64,000 nucleotides of DNA from Mesorhizobium sp. CAU 1732 (GCF_039888675.1 NZ_JBDQQR010000001.1:1860001-1924000); one strand, 5' to 3'; shown: positions 28,296-39,669, numbered from the stretch's first letter. Numbers and translations are program-made. Notes: a model not told the origin generated them from the letters alone.

Positions 28296-28325
28296 CTTGC
28301 ACAAGGCGAAGCCGGCATCCTATTT
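28296..28325 (+). promoter_or_regulatory. Candidate heat-shock (sigma-32) promoter of clpP
   Basis: CTTG (28296-28299), 19 bases, then CCTATTT (28319-28325), giving a start about 60 bases before the clpP ATG. This resembles the alphaproteobacterial RpoH pattern (CTTG, about 19-base spacer, CC-rich -10). A similarly spaced site precedes lon. Confidence 0.5.
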
Positions 28326-28391
28326 AATGGGAAGACAACACTCCTCGATTCTGGCCGTCCGGCGCGCCAATCCCACCTGAAAGGGACCTTC

Positions 28392-29024
28392 ATGAACAAT
28401 CCGGTCGAAACCTACATGAATCTCGTGCCGATGGTCGTCGAACAGACCAATCGCGGCGAGCGCGCCTACGACATCTTCTCGCGCCTTCTCAAGGAGCGCA
28501 TCATCTTCATCACCGGTCCGGTCGAGGATGGCATGGCCACGCTGGTCTGCGCGCAGCTCCTGTTCCTCGAGGCCGAGAACCCGAAGAAGGAAATCTCGCT
28601 CTACATCAACTCGCCCGGCGGCGTGGTGACGAGCGGCATGGCGATCTACGACACGATGCAGTTCATCAAGCCGGCGGTGTCCACGCTGTGCATCGGCCAG
28701 GCGGCCTCGATGGGCTCGCTTCTGCTCTGCGCCGGCCACAAGGACATGCGCTTCGCGACGCCGAACGCGCGCATCATGGTCCACCAGCCATCGGGTGGCT
28801 TCTCGGGTCAGGCATCCGACATCGAGCGCCACGCGCAGGACATCATCAAGCTGAAGCGTCGCCTCAACGAGGTCTACGTCAAGCACACCGGAAAAGAGTA
28901 CGAGACGATCGAAAAGACGCTCGACCGCGACCATTTCATGACTGCCGACGAGGCCAAAGATTTTGGTCTGATCGACAAGGTGATCTCGTCGCGCGAGGCA
29001 ATCGAGGGTCAGACGGCATCGTGA
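28392..29024 (+). CDS. clpP: ATP-dependent Clp protease proteolytic subunit
   Basis: The 210-residue serine protease subunit assembles as a 14-mer and works with ClpX, encoded next. Catalytic Ser about residue 106 in [11 protein letters not shown], His about 131 in IMVHQPSGG, and the Asp in [12 protein letters not shown]. The segment [20 protein letters not shown] is the substrate-groove/oxyanion region. ATG 28392 follows AAAGGGACC. No trigger-factor gene lies upstream; an amine oxidase is there instead. Confidence 0.97.
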   Translation: MNNPVETYMNLVPMVVEQTNRGERAYDIFSRLLKERIIFITGPVEDGMATLVCAQLLFLEAENPKKEISLYINSPGGVVTSGMAIYDTMQFIKPAVSTLCIGQAASMGSLLLCAGHKDMRFATPNARIMVHQPSGGFSGQASDIERHAQDIIKLKRRLNEVYVKHTGKEYETIEKTLDRDHFMTADEAKDFGLIDKVISSREAIEGQTAS

Positions 29025-29316
29025 TCCCAACGGCCGACCTGGAAGCTGACGCATTTTTGACCCGCGTTGCGCCATTTCGGTCACATTTTGCTGTTCCCTC
29101 GGTCGAGGCGGCAGCATACGTTAAGCCTCTGTTGAGTTTCGACGGCTTAGCTTTTGATGGGGATTCGCGATCTGTCGCAGCCGTTTTCGGTTTGTATTCC
29201 GTCCGAGACGGGTTCATTGAGCCATGGGCATTGGCAGGGACGCATACCCGCCATAGATTTGTGCCCACGCACAGCACATCGCTGTGCGCCGGCAGCGCCG
29301 AAAGGACTTGGATAGC
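29025..29316. other. clpP-clpX intergenic region
   Basis: 292 bases with no convincing gene. The spacing suggests clpX has its own promoter. No hexamer pair is good enough to place, and I see no clear terminator after clpP. Confidence 0.4.
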
Positions 29317-30588
<1,272 letters not shown>

Positions 30589-30915
30589 TCCCATCGCGGC
30601 AGACCATCTTAGCGGCCGCCGGCATGTCCGGCGGTTGTTTGCTGTACAGGCATGCGGCGTGAGCGCGCCTACCCCTTCCGGAGGTGGCGTGCCGCGCGCT
30701 CCATCTCCTGTCGTCGGAATGCGTGAATTGGCGAGTGCCCGACGCCGCGCTATGCTCCTGATTCGAGAGAAAGCGTTCACTTGAAATGGCGCTCGCGGTT
30801 CTCCAAGTAAGGCTCACGGGGCTTCCCAGCCCCATGGACGCACAAGCAGGCTGCCGCACGACCTAAGGGGCCGCTCAGCGTCGCAGATTGGGCCTTGGCC
30901 CAGGAAGGAAAGTGA
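30589..30915. other. clpX-lon intergenic region
   Basis: 327 bases with no gene. It contains a heat-shock-type promoter candidate at 30778-30808 and, just before lon, the ribosome-binding site GGAAGGAAAG. Nothing else is recognised. Confidence 0.4.
30778..30808 (+). promoter_or_regulatory. Candidate heat-shock (sigma-32) promoter of lon
   Basis: CACTTGAA (30778-30785) with CCAAGT at 30803-30808, leaving 19 bases between CTTG and the -10 element. This is the same geometry as upstream of clpP. It predicts a leader of about 100 bases. Confidence 0.45.
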
Positions 30916-33330
30916 ATGTCCGACACCAAGAAGAGCCGCCCGACCGGTGCAGGCGTCTACGCAGTTCTCCCGCTGCGTGACATCGTCGTATTCCCCCACA
31001 TGATCGTCCCGCTGTTCGTGGGGCGCGAAAAGTCGATCCGCGCTCTCGAAGACGTCATGGGCGCCGACAAGCAGATTCTGCTTGCGACCCAGATGAACGC
31101 CGCCGATGACGATCCCGCAGCCGACGCCATCTTCGACGTCGGTACGCTGGCCAACGTCCTCCAGCTTCTCAAGCTGCCTGACGGCACCGTGAAGGTACTG
31201 GTCGAAGGCACGTCGCGTGCGAAGATCAGCACGTTCACCGAACGCGACGAGTTCCACGAGGCGCACGCCGAAACGCTGGCCGAGCCGACCGAGGAAGCCG
31301 TCGAGGTCGAAGCGCTTGCGCGTTCGGTCGTCGCCGACTTCGAAAACTACGTGAAGCTCAACAAGAAGATTTCTCCCGAGGTCGTCGGCGCCGCGAGCCA
31401 GATCGAAGACTATTCGAAGCTCGCCGACACGGTCGCCTCGCATCTCGCGATCAAGATCGCCGAGAAGCAGGAAATGCTCGGTACGCTTTCCGTCAAGGAG
31501 CGTCTCGAAAAGGCCATGGGCTTCATGGAAGCCGAAATCTCGGTCCTTCAGGTCGAGAAGCGCATCCGCTCGCGCGTCAAGCGCCAGATGGAGAAGACCC
31601 AGCGCGAGTACTATCTGAACGAGCAGATGAAGGCGATCCAAAAGGAACTCGGCGAAGGCGAAGACGGCCGCGACGAGGCATCCGAGCTGGAAGAGCGCAT
31701 CAAGAAGACGAAGCTCTCGAAGGAAGCCCGCGAGAAGGCGGATGCCGAGCTCAAGAAGCTCCGTACCATGTCGCCGATGTCGGCGGAAGCGACCGTCGTG
31801 CGCAACTATCTCGACTGGATGCTGTCGATCCCGTGGCAGAAGCCTTCGAAGGTCAAGAAGGACCTCGACTTCGCGCAGAACGTGCTCGACCTGGACCATT
31901 TCGGTCTCGACAAGGTCAAGGACCGCATCGTCGAGTACCTCGCCGTCCAGAGCCGCCAGAAGAAGCTCAAGGGCCCGATCCTGTGCCTCGTCGGACCTCC
32001 CGGCGTGGGCAAGACCTCGCTCGCCAAGTCGATCGCCAAGGCGACCGGCCGTGAATATGTCCGCATGGCCTTGGGTGGCGTGCGTGACGAGGCCGAAATC
32101 CGCGGTCACCGCCGCACCTATATCGGCTCGATGCCCGGCAAGGTCATCCAGTCGATGAAGAAGGCGAAGAAGTCCAACCCGCTCTTCCTGCTCGACGAGA
32201 TCGACAAGATGGGCATGGATTTCCGCGGCGATCCGTCATCGGCTTTGCTCGAGGTGCTCGATCCCGAACAGAACATGACGTTCATGGATCACTATCTCGA
32301 GGTCGAATACGACCTGTCGAGCGTGATGTTCGTGACGACCGCCAACACGCTGAACATCCCTGCGCCCCTGATGGACCGCATGGAGATCATCCGTATCGCC
32401 GGCTACACCGAGGACGAGAAGGTCGAGATCGCCAAGCGGCATTTGCTGCCGAAGGCCACTCGCGACCATGCGCTCCAGCCCAAGGAGTTCTCGATCACGG
32501 ACGAGGCGCTGCGCCTGATCGTGCAGACCTACACGCGTGAGGCCGGTGTCCGTAATCTCGAGCGCGAGCTGATGAAGCTCGGGCGCAAGGCGGTGACGGA
32601 AATCCTGCGCAGCAAGGTCAGTTCGGTGAAGGTGACCGACAAGAACCTCGACGAGTATCTGGGCGTGCCGCGTTTCCGCTACGGCCAGATCGAAGGCGAG
32701 GACCAGGTCGGCGTCGTCACGGGTCTCGCATGGACCGAGGTCGGCGGCGAGCTTCTGACGATCGAAGGCGTCATGATGCCCGGCAAGGGCAAGATGACGG
32801 TGACCGGCAATCTGAAGGACGTGATGAAGGAATCGATCTCGGCGGCGGCATCCTATGTCCGCTCGCGGGCCATCGATTTCGGCATCGAGCCGCCGCTGTT
32901 CGACCGCCGCGACATCCACGTGCACGTGCCGGAAGGCGCGACGCCGAAGGATGGACCCTCGGCAGGCGTCGGCATGGCAACGGCCATCGTGTCCGTGCTC
33001 ACCGGCATTCCCGTCCGCAAGGACGTCGCGATGACGGGCGAGATCACGCTGCGCGGCAGGGTCCTGCCGATCGGCGGCCTGAAGGAAAAGCTGCTTGCAG
33101 CGCTTCGCGGCGGCATCAAGACGGTGCTGATTCCGGAAGAAAACGCCAAGGATCTGGCGGATATCCCGGAGAACGTGAAGAGCGGCATGGAGATCATCCC
33201 GGTCTCGCGCGTCGGAGAAGTGCTTCGTCATGCGCTGGTTCGGATGCCCGAGCCGATCGAATGGGTCGAGCCGCCGCAGCCTCCGGCTGCCACCGCCGTC
33301 GATGCGGGAGCGACCACGCTCGCCCATTGA
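30916..33330 (+). CDS. lon: Lon protease (LonA)
   Basis: An 804-residue ATP-dependent protease. The N-terminal substrate domain ([20 protein letters not shown]) precedes a coiled-coil linker near 180-260. The AAA+ module has Walker [11 protein letters not shown] near residue 360, [10 protein letters not shown] as Walker B, and [16 protein letters not shown]. The C-terminal protease domain holds the catalytic Ser near 681 ([15 protein letters not shown]) and the Lys near 724 ([13 protein letters not shown]). Full family length. It sits between clpX and HU, a common rhizobial order. Degrades misfolded and regulatory proteins. Confidence 0.97.
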   Translation: MSDTKKSRPTGAGVYAVLPLRDIVVFPHMIVPLFVGREKSIRALEDVMGADKQILLATQMNAADDDPAADAIFDVGTLANVLQLLKLPDGTVKVLVEGTSRAKISTFTERDEFHEAHAETLAEPTEEAVEVEALARSVVADFENYVKLNKKISPEVVGAASQIEDYSKLADTVASHLAIKIAEKQEMLGTLSVKERLEKAMGFMEAEISVLQVEKRIRSRVKRQMEKTQREYYLNEQMKAIQKELGEGEDGRDEASELEERIKKTKLSKEAREKADAELKKLRTMSPMSAEATVVRNYLDWMLSIPWQKPSKVKKDLDFAQNVLDLDHFGLDKVKDRIVEYLAVQSRQKKLKGPILCLVGPPGVGKTSLAKSIAKATGREYVRMALGGVRDEAEIRGHRRTYIGSMPGKVIQSMKKAKKSNPLFLLDEIDKMGMDFRGDPSSALLEVLDPEQNMTFMDHYLEVEYDLSSVMFVTTANTLNIPAPLMDRMEIIRIAGYTEDEKVEIAKRHLLPKATRDHALQPKEFSITDEALRLIVQTYTREAGVRNLERELMKLGRKAVTEILRSKVSSVKVTDKNLDEYLGVPRFRYGQIEGEDQVGVVTGLAWTEVGGELLTIEGVMMPGKGKMTVTGNLKDVMKESISAAASYVRSRAIDFGIEPPLFDRRDIHVHVPEGATPKDGPSAGVGMATAIVSVLTGIPVRKDVAMTGEITLRGRVLPIGGLKEKLLAALRGGIKTVLIPEENAKDLADIPENVKSGMEIIPVSRVGEVLRHALVRMPEPIEWVEPPQPPAATAVDAGATTLAH

Positions 33331-33357
33331 CGTTCGGTCAACCGCGATTGCAATCAC

Positions 33358-33388
33358 AAAGGCCGGGTTTTGCACCCGGCCTTTGCCT
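33358..33388 (+). terminator. Intrinsic terminator of lon
   Basis: AAAGGCCGGGT, loop TTTGC, ACCCGGCCTTT, 27 bases after the lon stop. The 11-bp stem is perfect. Only a short T stretch follows. Confidence 0.85.
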
Positions 33389-33523
33389 TCAAAACCGCAG
33401 AAAACCGGGAAAAACTGCCCCTCGACACCACTTTCCCGCTTGGTCCCGAGTGTCGGATTTTCTAGACTGCCCATCCTGCCGGTTGAGTCGAATGACCGGC
33501 CTTTCACAGGGAAGGAATTCTTA

Positions 33524-33796
33524 ATGAACAAGAACGAACTCGTAGCAGCCGTTGCTGACTCCGCAAAGCTCTCCAAGGGCGATGCCCAGTCGGCCGTCGA
33601 TGCCGTGTTCTCCACCATCACCGCAGAGCTGAAGAGCGGCGGCGACATCCGTCTCGTCGGTTTCGGAAACTTCACCGTTTCCAAGCGCGAGGCATCCACC
33701 GGCCGCAATCCGCAGACCGGCGCCGAAGTCCAGATCCCGGCTCGCAACGTGCCGAAGTTCTCGGCCGGCAAGGGCCTCAAGGACGCCGTGAACTGA
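33524..33796 (+). CDS. hupB: HU-family DNA-binding protein
   Basis: A 90-residue nucleoid protein. MNKNELVAAVADSAKLSKGD starts the helical body, GFGNFTVSKREASTGRNPQT leads into the DNA-gripping arm, and GKGLKDAVN ends it. It bends DNA non-specifically as a dimer. ATG 33524 follows GGGAAGGAATTC. It is flanked by terminators on both sides, so it is transcribed alone. Confidence 0.96.
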   Translation: MNKNELVAAVADSAKLSKGDAQSAVDAVFSTITAELKSGGDIRLVGFGNFTVSKREASTGRNPQTGAEVQIPARNVPKFSAGKGLKDAVN

Positions 33797-33819
33797 GCGG
33801 CAACGTGCCAATCTGCTGA

Positions 33820-33850
33820 AGAGCCGGGCTTTGTCCCGGCTTTTCTTTTG
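33820..33850 (+). terminator. Intrinsic terminator of hupB
   Basis: AGCCGGG, short T-rich loop, CCCGGCT followed by TTTCTTTT, 26 bases after the hupB stop. Confidence 0.85.
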
Positions 33851-33921
33851 CCTGGAGTTTTGATCGGGTATCAATCGACGAGGCAAACAAGAGAACGCCG
33901 CGCCATCAGGGAGGAGACAAA

Positions 33922-35079
33922 ATGAACCATTCGATCGGGCTGCCGGCTGACGGCACGTTCCTGGGGAGGGCGAAGGCCCCCGGCATCGCGCATCCCCTGG
34001 TCGTGACCGTCCGAAACGGCACCGTCTTCGACATCACGTCGAAGGACGCGCCGACGTCGCGCGACATCTGCGCCATGGACGATCCGGCCGCCTATGTCGC
34101 CTCCGCAAGCGGGCGCGAACTGGGCGATCTCGATGCTGTGGCAGCCAACAGCTTCGCCGGCTCGACTGCCAAGGCGGGACCAGCCTTGCTGTCGCCGGTC
34201 GATCTGCAGGCCGTCAAGGCATCTGGCGTGACCTTCGTCGTCAGCCTGCTGGAGCGCGTGATCGAGGAGCAGGCGCGGGGAGACGCGTCCCGCGCGGATG
34301 CGATCCGCGCCGATATCGCGAACCACATCGGCCACGATCTGTCGCAGTTGAAGCCCGGTTCGCCGGAAGCCATGGCGATCAAGGCGAGCCTGATCGAGCG
34401 CGGCGTGTGGTCGCAGTACCTCGAGGTCGGCATCGGGCCGGACGCCGAGATTTTCACGAAATGTCAGCCGCTTGCGTCGGTCGGATTTGGCGCCGATGTC
34501 GGCCTTCATCCCGTCTCGACCTGGAACAATCCGGAGCCTGAGATCGCAGTCATCGCGTCGGGAGACGGCCGCATCGTCGGCGCGACGTTGGGCAACGACG
34601 TCAATCTGCGCGACGTCGAGGGCCGCTCTGCGCTTTTGCTGGGCAAGGCCAAGGACAACAACGCGTCGGCCGCGCTGGGTCCGTTCATCCGTCTGTTCGA
34701 CGACGGCTTCGGCCTCGACGATGTGAAGGCGGCAACGGTCGCGCTCACGGTCGAGGGCGAAGACGGCTTCGTCCTGGACGGTTCGAGCTCCATGTCGCAG
34801 ATCAGCCGCTCTCCCGAGGATCTCGTCGCCGCTGCCATGGGCACCCATCACCAGTATCCCGACGGCGTGGCGCTCTATCTCGGCACGATGTTCGCGCCGT
34901 CGAAGGATCGCGGCGAGGCGGGCAAGGGCTTTACCCACCACATCGGCGACATGGTCACCATCTCCTCGGAAAAATTCGGAAACCTCGTCAACCGCGTCCA
35001 ACTGTCGACGCAATGTCCGCCCTGGACCTATGCCGCCAGCCATCTCATGCGCGACCTCGCCGGCGCAAAGCTCATCTGA
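33922..35079 (+). CDS. Fumarylacetoacetate hydrolase (FAH) family protein
   Basis: A 385-residue protein with the FAH catalytic fold in its C-terminal half. NNPEPEIAVIASGDGRIVG supplies the E-x-E metal ligands, GATLGNDVNLRDVEG the next acidic ligand, and LGKAKDNNASAALGPFI the substrate loop. Members hydrate or cleave 2-keto acids. The long N-terminal half is characteristic of a larger FAH subgroup. It lies 2 kb upstream of the sugar-acid cluster but is separated by two tRNA genes, so a role in that pathway is only possible. Start ATG 33922 follows GGGAGGAG. Confidence 0.82.
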   Translation: MNHSIGLPADGTFLGRAKAPGIAHPLVVTVRNGTVFDITSKDAPTSRDICAMDDPAAYVASASGRELGDLDAVAANSFAGSTAKAGPALLSPVDLQAVKASGVTFVVSLLERVIEEQARGDASRADAIRADIANHIGHDLSQLKPGSPEAMAIKASLIERGVWSQYLEVGIGPDAEIFTKCQPLASVGFGADVGLHPVSTWNNPEPEIAVIASGDGRIVGATLGNDVNLRDVEGRSALLLGKAKDNNASAALGPFIRLFDDGFGLDDVKAATVALTVEGEDGFVLDGSSSMSQISRSPEDLVAAAMGTHHQYPDGVALYLGTMFAPSKDRGEAGKGFTHHIGDMVTISSEKFGNLVNRVQLSTQCPPWTYAASHLMRDLAGAKLI

Positions 35080-35274
35080 CGGGCCCCGCGCCGTACCCAT
35101 TGTGAGGCTGCGAATCGCGCTGCGCCGCCGGCGCGGCGCGTGCTCGAGCGGTGTTGCGGGCGCGGAATTGGCGGGATGATCGTCGAATCGACTGACGGAT
35201 GCCTGCTTTGCGCTTCACGGCGCAGAAGCCGATCCTGCGTATGTTCGCAGGCTGGCCAGGAGGTGGCGGAAGTC

Positions 35275-35350
<76 letters not shown>

Positions 35351-35529
35351 TTCCGGGGCGGAGGTTTAAGCGCTTCGGACCGCATTCGCAAGCGGAAAAC
35401 CGATCATGTGGGCCGGCATGAGCAAGGGAAAAACGCATTGCGGCGTCCTCCGGTCGTGACGTGGCGCGTGGTTTCCCCTGCGTCTCGCAAACCTTTGTCG
35501 GGATTGTTGAAAAACGCCCCGTCATTCAC

Positions 35530-35558
35530 TTGACACCCAATCGAGAACCGCCTAATTC
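35530..35558 (+). promoter_or_regulatory. Sigma-70 promoter of tRNA-Asp
   Basis: TTGACA (35530-35535), a 17-base spacer, TAATTC (35553-35558), ending 39 bases before the tRNA. Near-consensus -35 with ideal spacing. Confidence 0.75.
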
Positions 35559-35597
35559 ACGCCCCACGACGCGCCGCCACGGTGACCGCGTCAATGC

Positions 35598-35674
35598 GCG
35601 GGTGTAGCTCAGTCGGTTAGAGTGCCGGCCTGTCACGCCGGAGGTCGCGGGTTCGAGCCCCGTCACTCGCGCCA
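35598..35674 (+). tRNA. tRNA-Asp (anticodon GTC)
   Basis: A 77-nt cloverleaf. Acceptor GCGGGTG/CACTCGC with one G-U pair, discriminator G and encoded CCA. Anticodon stem CCGGC/GCCGG with loop CTGTCAC, giving GTC. T arm GGGTTCGAGCCCC. Confidence 0.95.
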
Positions 35675-35769
35675 TTTATTTTCAAGGCTTTCAGCAAATC
35701 GCTGTCGGAAAGTTTCAACTCGGTTTCGTGCCGAGTTTCGACTTTCTGTATCGGTTCTGCCCTTGCATC

Positions 35770-36099
35770 TCACGGATGATGAAACACCGGCTCCATCGCG
35801 GCCCACCACTCGCCTTCGGCGCGCGTTTCCAGAGGTTGCTGCAGCGGGTCGCAGATCGTCCACCATTCCTGCATGGCAGGGCTTTGCTTCATGATCTGCA
35901 TGTCGCGCTCGAAATCCTCGCCGACATATTCCCAATAGGCGAAGAGCAGGTTTTCCGGCTCGCGCAGGAAGATCGAATAGTTGCGGATGTTGGCGGCGGT
36001 GATCGCGTCCAGCACCGTCGGCCACACGGCGGCGTGGAGCTCCTTGTAGCGCGCCACCACGCCCGGTTTCAGCCCGATGCACAGCCCCATGCGCGTCAT
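35770..36099 (-). CDS. L-rhamnose/L-fucose mutarotase (DUF718/RhaM family)
   Basis: A 109-residue dimeric ferredoxin-like protein that interconverts alpha and beta anomers of 6-deoxyhexoses. Family segments: MGLCIGLKPGVVARYKELHA with the catalytic-site His, VWPTVLDAITAANIRNYSIF, and the C-terminal EGEWWAAMEPVFHHP. DUF718 proteins include both L-rhamnose and L-fucose mutarotases; neighbours favour fucose. It is divergent from the dehydratase, with the shared palindrome between them. Confidence 0.88.
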   Translation of the reverse strand: MTRMGLCIGLKPGVVARYKELHAAVWPTVLDAITAANIRNYSIFLREPENLLFAYWEYVGEDFERDMQIMKQSPAMQEWWTICDPLQQPLETRAEGEWWAAMEPVFHHP

Positions 36100-36178
36100 G
36101 TTTCATGCTCCTGCGGGACGCAAATCCCCATCGTGTTGCGGACGCGCGGGATCATCCGAACATTGACCGCGCCGATGC

Positions 36179-36194
36179 ATTATATTAGTATTTT
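36179..36194. promoter_or_regulatory. Palindromic operator copy 1
   Basis: ATTATATTAGTATTTT matches the 16-bp palindrome ATTAYAYTARTRTAAT in 14 of 16 positions. It lies in the divergent region, 80 bases before the mutarotase start and about 60 bases before the dehydratase start. It is the weakest of three copies in the cluster. Confidence 0.65.
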
Positions 36195-36253
36195 TATCTG
36201 ACGCACATTGGCAAGATGCCGGATGTGATTTTTCGCACGGGCGGACGGACTTC

Positions 36254-37765
36254 ATGGCGCGCTACATCAAACTCACCGACGCGGACAACATCGTTCTGGC
36301 GATCGATGGCCTCAATCCCGGCGATCAGGCGCATGCGGTGGCTGTCGGGCAGCGCATTCCGCGCGGCCACAAGATGGCGGTGGCGCCGATCGCGAAGGAT
36401 GCACCGATCGTGAAATACGGCCAGGTCATCGGCTTCGCGCAGGACGACATCGCGGCCGGCGCATGGGTGCACGAGCACAATGTCTACCTGCACGCCTTCG
36501 ACCGCGACTATAAATTCGGCACCGACGCGCAGGCCACGCGCTATTCCGCGCCGGACAAGCGCAAGACCTTCCAGGGCTACAAGCGCGCCAGCGGAAAATT
36601 CGGAACCCGCAACTACATCGCCGTCCTGACCTCGGTGAACTGCTCGGCCACTGCCGCTCGCTTCATCGCCGGTGAGATCAACCGGTCCGGCATGCTGGAC
36701 GACTATCCGAACATCGACGGCGTCATTTCGCTGGTGCACGGCACGGGGTGCGCGATCGACACGCGTGGCGAGGCCTACGACCTCCTGAAGCGCACGCAAT
36801 GGGGTTACGCAACCAACCCGAACATCGGCGGCGTCCTGATGGTCGGCCTGGGCTGCGAGGCGTTCCAGATCCCGCGCTGGATGCAGTCCTACGGCGTCAC
36901 CGAGCAGACGACCTTCCGCACGCTGACGATCCAGGAGGTCGGCGGCACGCGCAAGACGGTCGAGGCCGGCGTTCAGGCGATCCGCGAGATGCTGTCGACC
37001 GTCAACGGCGTGACGCGCACGGAGGCGCCCGCGTCCGAGCTCATGCTGGCGCTGCAATGCGGCGGCTCCGACGGCTATTCGGGCATCACCGCCAATCCGG
37101 CGCTGGGCGTCGCGGTCGACCTGCTGGTCGCCGAAGGCGGCACGGCGATCCTCTCCGAAACGCCGGAAATCTATGGCGCCGAGCATCTGCTGATGCGCCG
37201 CGCCGAGAGTGCGGCGATCGGCGAGAAGCTGGCCGAGCGCATTCGCTGGTGGGAAGACTACACCGCGCGCCACAATATGGAGATGAACAACAATCCGTCT
37301 CCCGGCAACAAGGCCGGCGGTCTGACGACCATTCTGGAAAAGTCGCTCGGTGCCGCGGCGAAGGGCGGGTCGACCAACCTCACGGGCGTCTTCCACTACG
37401 CCGAGCCGGTGACGGCGAACGGCCTCGTCTTCATGGACACGCCCGGCTACGATCCAGTCTCGGCAACGGGGCAGGTTGCCGGCGGCGCGAACGTGCTGTG
37501 CTTTACGACCGGGCGGGGCTCGGCGTTCGGCTGCAAGCCCACGCCGTCGATCAAGATCGCCTCCAACTCGCTCATCTACGAGAAGATGATGGAGGACATG
37601 GATTTGAATTGCGGCGACGTCCTCGACGGCGCGACGCTGCAGGACAAGGGCGAGGAAATTTTTCGGAAAATCCTCGCCGTCGCCTCGGGCGAGCGCACCA
37701 AGTCGGAAGAGCTCGGCTATGGCGACAGCGAGTTCGTACCCTGGTCGGTCGGCGCGACGATGTAG
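36254..37765 (+). CDS. UxaA-family sugar-acid dehydratase
   Basis: A 503-residue protein. An N-terminal SAF domain (about 1-80, IKLTDADNIVLAIDGLNPGD) is followed by the altronate/galactarate dehydratase domains: YKRASGKFGTRNYIAVLTSV, SLVHGTGCAIDTRGEAYDLL, MVGLGCEAFQIPRW and LQCGGSDGYSGITANPALGV. The cysteines in GTGC, LGCE and CGGSD are candidate metal ligands. Classic UxaA acts on D-altronate. In a 6-deoxysugar cluster such as that of Campylobacter jejuni, a UxaA-type protein serves L-fuconate dehydration, which fits here by inference. Confidence 0.87.
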   Translation: MARYIKLTDADNIVLAIDGLNPGDQAHAVAVGQRIPRGHKMAVAPIAKDAPIVKYGQVIGFAQDDIAAGAWVHEHNVYLHAFDRDYKFGTDAQATRYSAPDKRKTFQGYKRASGKFGTRNYIAVLTSVNCSATAARFIAGEINRSGMLDDYPNIDGVISLVHGTGCAIDTRGEAYDLLKRTQWGYATNPNIGGVLMVGLGCEAFQIPRWMQSYGVTEQTTFRTLTIQEVGGTRKTVEAGVQAIREMLSTVNGVTRTEAPASELMLALQCGGSDGYSGITANPALGVAVDLLVAEGGTAILSETPEIYGAEHLLMRRAESAAIGEKLAERIRWWEDYTARHNMEMNNNPSPGNKAGGLTTILEKSLGAAAKGGSTNLTGVFHYAEPVTANGLVFMDTPGYDPVSATGQVAGGANVLCFTTGRGSAFGCKPTPSIKIASNSLIYEKMMEDMDLNCGDVLDGATLQDKGEEIFRKILAVASGERTKSEELGYGDSEFVPWSVGATM

Positions 37766-37785
37766 CGCCGCCCCCGGCGTCAACG

Positions 37786-38799
37786 CTATTCCGCGTCGAG
37801 CGCGTCCCAGAGCTCATTCGGGATATCGCGCTCGAACCACGCGACGCTCGCAGTGATGTTGCCGGGGTTTTTCGCACCGACCAGCACCGACGAAACGGCC
37901 TTGTTGCGCATCGGGAACTGTACGGCAGCCGCCCCCAGCGGGACGTCGAACCGCGCGCAGATGGCGGACAGGCGCTCGACCTCCCGGACGATGTCGTCCG
38001 GTGCGTCCTTGTAGTCGAACTTGCGCGAACTGCTGGCACCGGCCGCCAGAATGCCCGAATTGAACACGCCGCCGATGACGATCGCCACATCCTGCGCGTG
38101 CGCCTTGTCCAGAAGGGGTGCTGCGTCGCGGTCCAGAAGCGTGTAGCGGCCGGCGAGCAGGCAGCAGTCGAGGTCGACCTCGTTCATGGCGTCGGATATG
38201 GCCTCGGCCTCGTTGACGCCGAGCCCGAACCCCTTGATCAGGCCTGCGGCGCGCAATTCGCTCAAAGCCCTGAAACCGCCCGACGTCAGCGCGGTCCAGT
38301 GATGGTCGTGCAGATCGGCATGCGTGACGCGGCCGATGTCGTGAACGTAGAGGAAGTCGATCTCCGGCAGGCCCAGGCGCTGCTGGCTGTCGTCGAAGCT
38401 GCGCATGATGCCGTCATAGCTGTAGTCGAACACCTCGCGGAAGTTGAGGCCGTTCTGCCAGCCCGGATCGAGCGGGTTCTTCGGCGCTTCGGGAGGCAAC
38501 TCGCGGCCCGGACGGGCGCGCGTCATCAGCCGCCCGACCTTGGTGGACAGGACGGCCTGGCTGCGATCGCCGGCCTGTTCGCGCAGGAAATGCCCCAGCA
38601 GGTGCTCGGCGCGTCCGAGGCCATACATCGGGGCCGCGTCGAAATACCGGACGCCCGCGTCCCACGCCGCCTGCATCGTGGCGAACGCGTCCGAGGCATC
38701 GGCCGGCGTGTACAGCCCGCCGAACGACGCGCAGCCGAGGCCGAAAACCGTCAGGTCTATGTCGGCCCGCTTGATCGTCCGTCGTTCGGTGACCTTCAT
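37786..38799 (-). CDS. Aldo/keto reductase, L-fucose (D-threo-aldose) dehydrogenase-like
   Basis: A 337-residue (alpha/beta)8 AKR. The tetrad is visible: Asp and Tyr in YFDAAPMYGLGRAEHLLG, Lys in VLSTKVGRLMT, His in DFLYVHDIGRVTHADLH. It resembles the pyridoxal 4-dehydrogenase / L-fucose dehydrogenase branch, which oxidises the sugar C1 to the lactone with NAD(P). It lies 35 bases after the GntR gene in the same direction, so it is likely transcribed from the regulator's promoter. Confidence 0.87.
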   Translation of the reverse strand: MKVTERRTIKRADIDLTVFGLGCASFGGLYTPADASDAFATMQAAWDAGVRYFDAAPMYGLGRAEHLLGHFLREQAGDRSQAVLSTKVGRLMTRARPGRELPPEAPKNPLDPGWQNGLNFREVFDYSYDGIMRSFDDSQQRLGLPEIDFLYVHDIGRVTHADLHDHHWTALTSGGFRALSELRAAGLIKGFGLGVNEAEAISDAMNEVDLDCCLLAGRYTLLDRDAAPLLDKAHAQDVAIVIGGVFNSGILAAGASSSRKFDYKDAPDDIVREVERLSAICARFDVPLGAAAVQFPMRNKAVSSVLVGAKNPGNITASVAWFERDIPNELWDALDAE

Positions 38800-38834
38800 G
38801 GTGTTCCTCCGGTGGTAGGGGGTGTCGTGGCGCG

Positions 38835-39569
38835 TCAGGCGGCCGGCGCCGACGCCTTGACCGCGTCCAGATAGGACAGCGTGTTCTGCAGCGATGTTTC
38901 CAGATGCGCCTGGAGCGCCTGCATCGAGCCCTGCTGGTCCTGTCGCGACAGGGCGTCGAGAATGGCGCGGTGCTGCGATATGGTTTCATGGCCGGCACCG
39001 GGCGAGGGCAAGGACAGCAGGCGGCAACGGTCCATCTGCGCCTTGGAGATATCCACCACCTTCCAGAGCATGGTGAGATCGTTGACCTCGGCGATGTAGC
39101 GGTGGAAGTCGTCGTCGCGCGCAATCGCCTCGTCGAACCGCGCGCGCTTCACCGCGATCTCCTGCGCGTTGATGATGTCTTCCAGATCCTGGATTTGTTC
39201 GGTGGTGATGGTGGACGCGGCGCGCTTGATGCTTTCGAGCTCCAGCGCGATGCGGATGATGTAGGCCTCTTCGACCTGCTTGCGGCTGATGTCGGCGACG
39301 AAGGTGCCGTTCTGCGCAAAGACCTCCACGAGGCCCTCGTCGCTGACCTTCTTGACGGCCTCGCGGACGGGCGTGCGGGAAATGCCAAGGCGGGACGCGA
39401 TCTCGATCTCGTTGATCGGCGCGCCGGGCGCGAGCTTGCCGGTCACGATCGCCTTGCGCACCAGCACGTAGACCTGGTCGCGCAACGGGATCGAGCGATT
39501 CAGCGAAGCGCCGCGCAGGAATTCGGCGAGCTTGTCGTCGCTGCCCGCATCCAACGATTTTGAAGCCAT
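38835..39569 (-). CDS. GntR-family regulator, FCD subfamily
   Basis: A 244-residue regulator. N-terminal winged helix: VRKAIVTGKLAPGAPINEIE, then ASRLGISRTPVREAVKKVSD and the wing VEVFAQNGTFVADIS. The all-helical FCD effector domain follows, with metal-site residues in DDDFHRYIAEV and HETISQHRAILDAL. ATG 39569 is chosen for the GAGGAG 6 bases upstream. It should bind the 16-bp palindromes at 36179, 39670 and 40675 and respond to a pathway sugar acid, by inference. Confidence 0.9.
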   Translation of the reverse strand: MASKSLDAGSDDKLAEFLRGASLNRSIPLRDQVYVLVRKAIVTGKLAPGAPINEIEIASRLGISRTPVREAVKKVSDEGLVEVFAQNGTFVADISRKQVEEAYIIRIALELESIKRAASTITTEQIQDLEDIINAQEIAVKRARFDEAIARDDDFHRYIAEVNDLTMLWKVVDISKAQMDRCRLLSLPSPGAGHETISQHRAILDALSRQDQQGSMQALQAHLETSLQNTLSYLDAVKASAPAA

Positions 39570-39669
39570 GACCACTCCTCGCTGCGCCGGTCGCGTGTGC
39601 ATCGTCTGGGCATCGGCCTTCGACGCAGGACAAGTCAACCGCTTGCGCCGCGCCGATTGCACGCTTGCG

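Noticed and set aside
29025..29316. A small gene between clpP and clpX
   Set aside because: Open frames here lack ribosome-binding sites and recognisable sequence. The region reads as a promoter-containing spacer.
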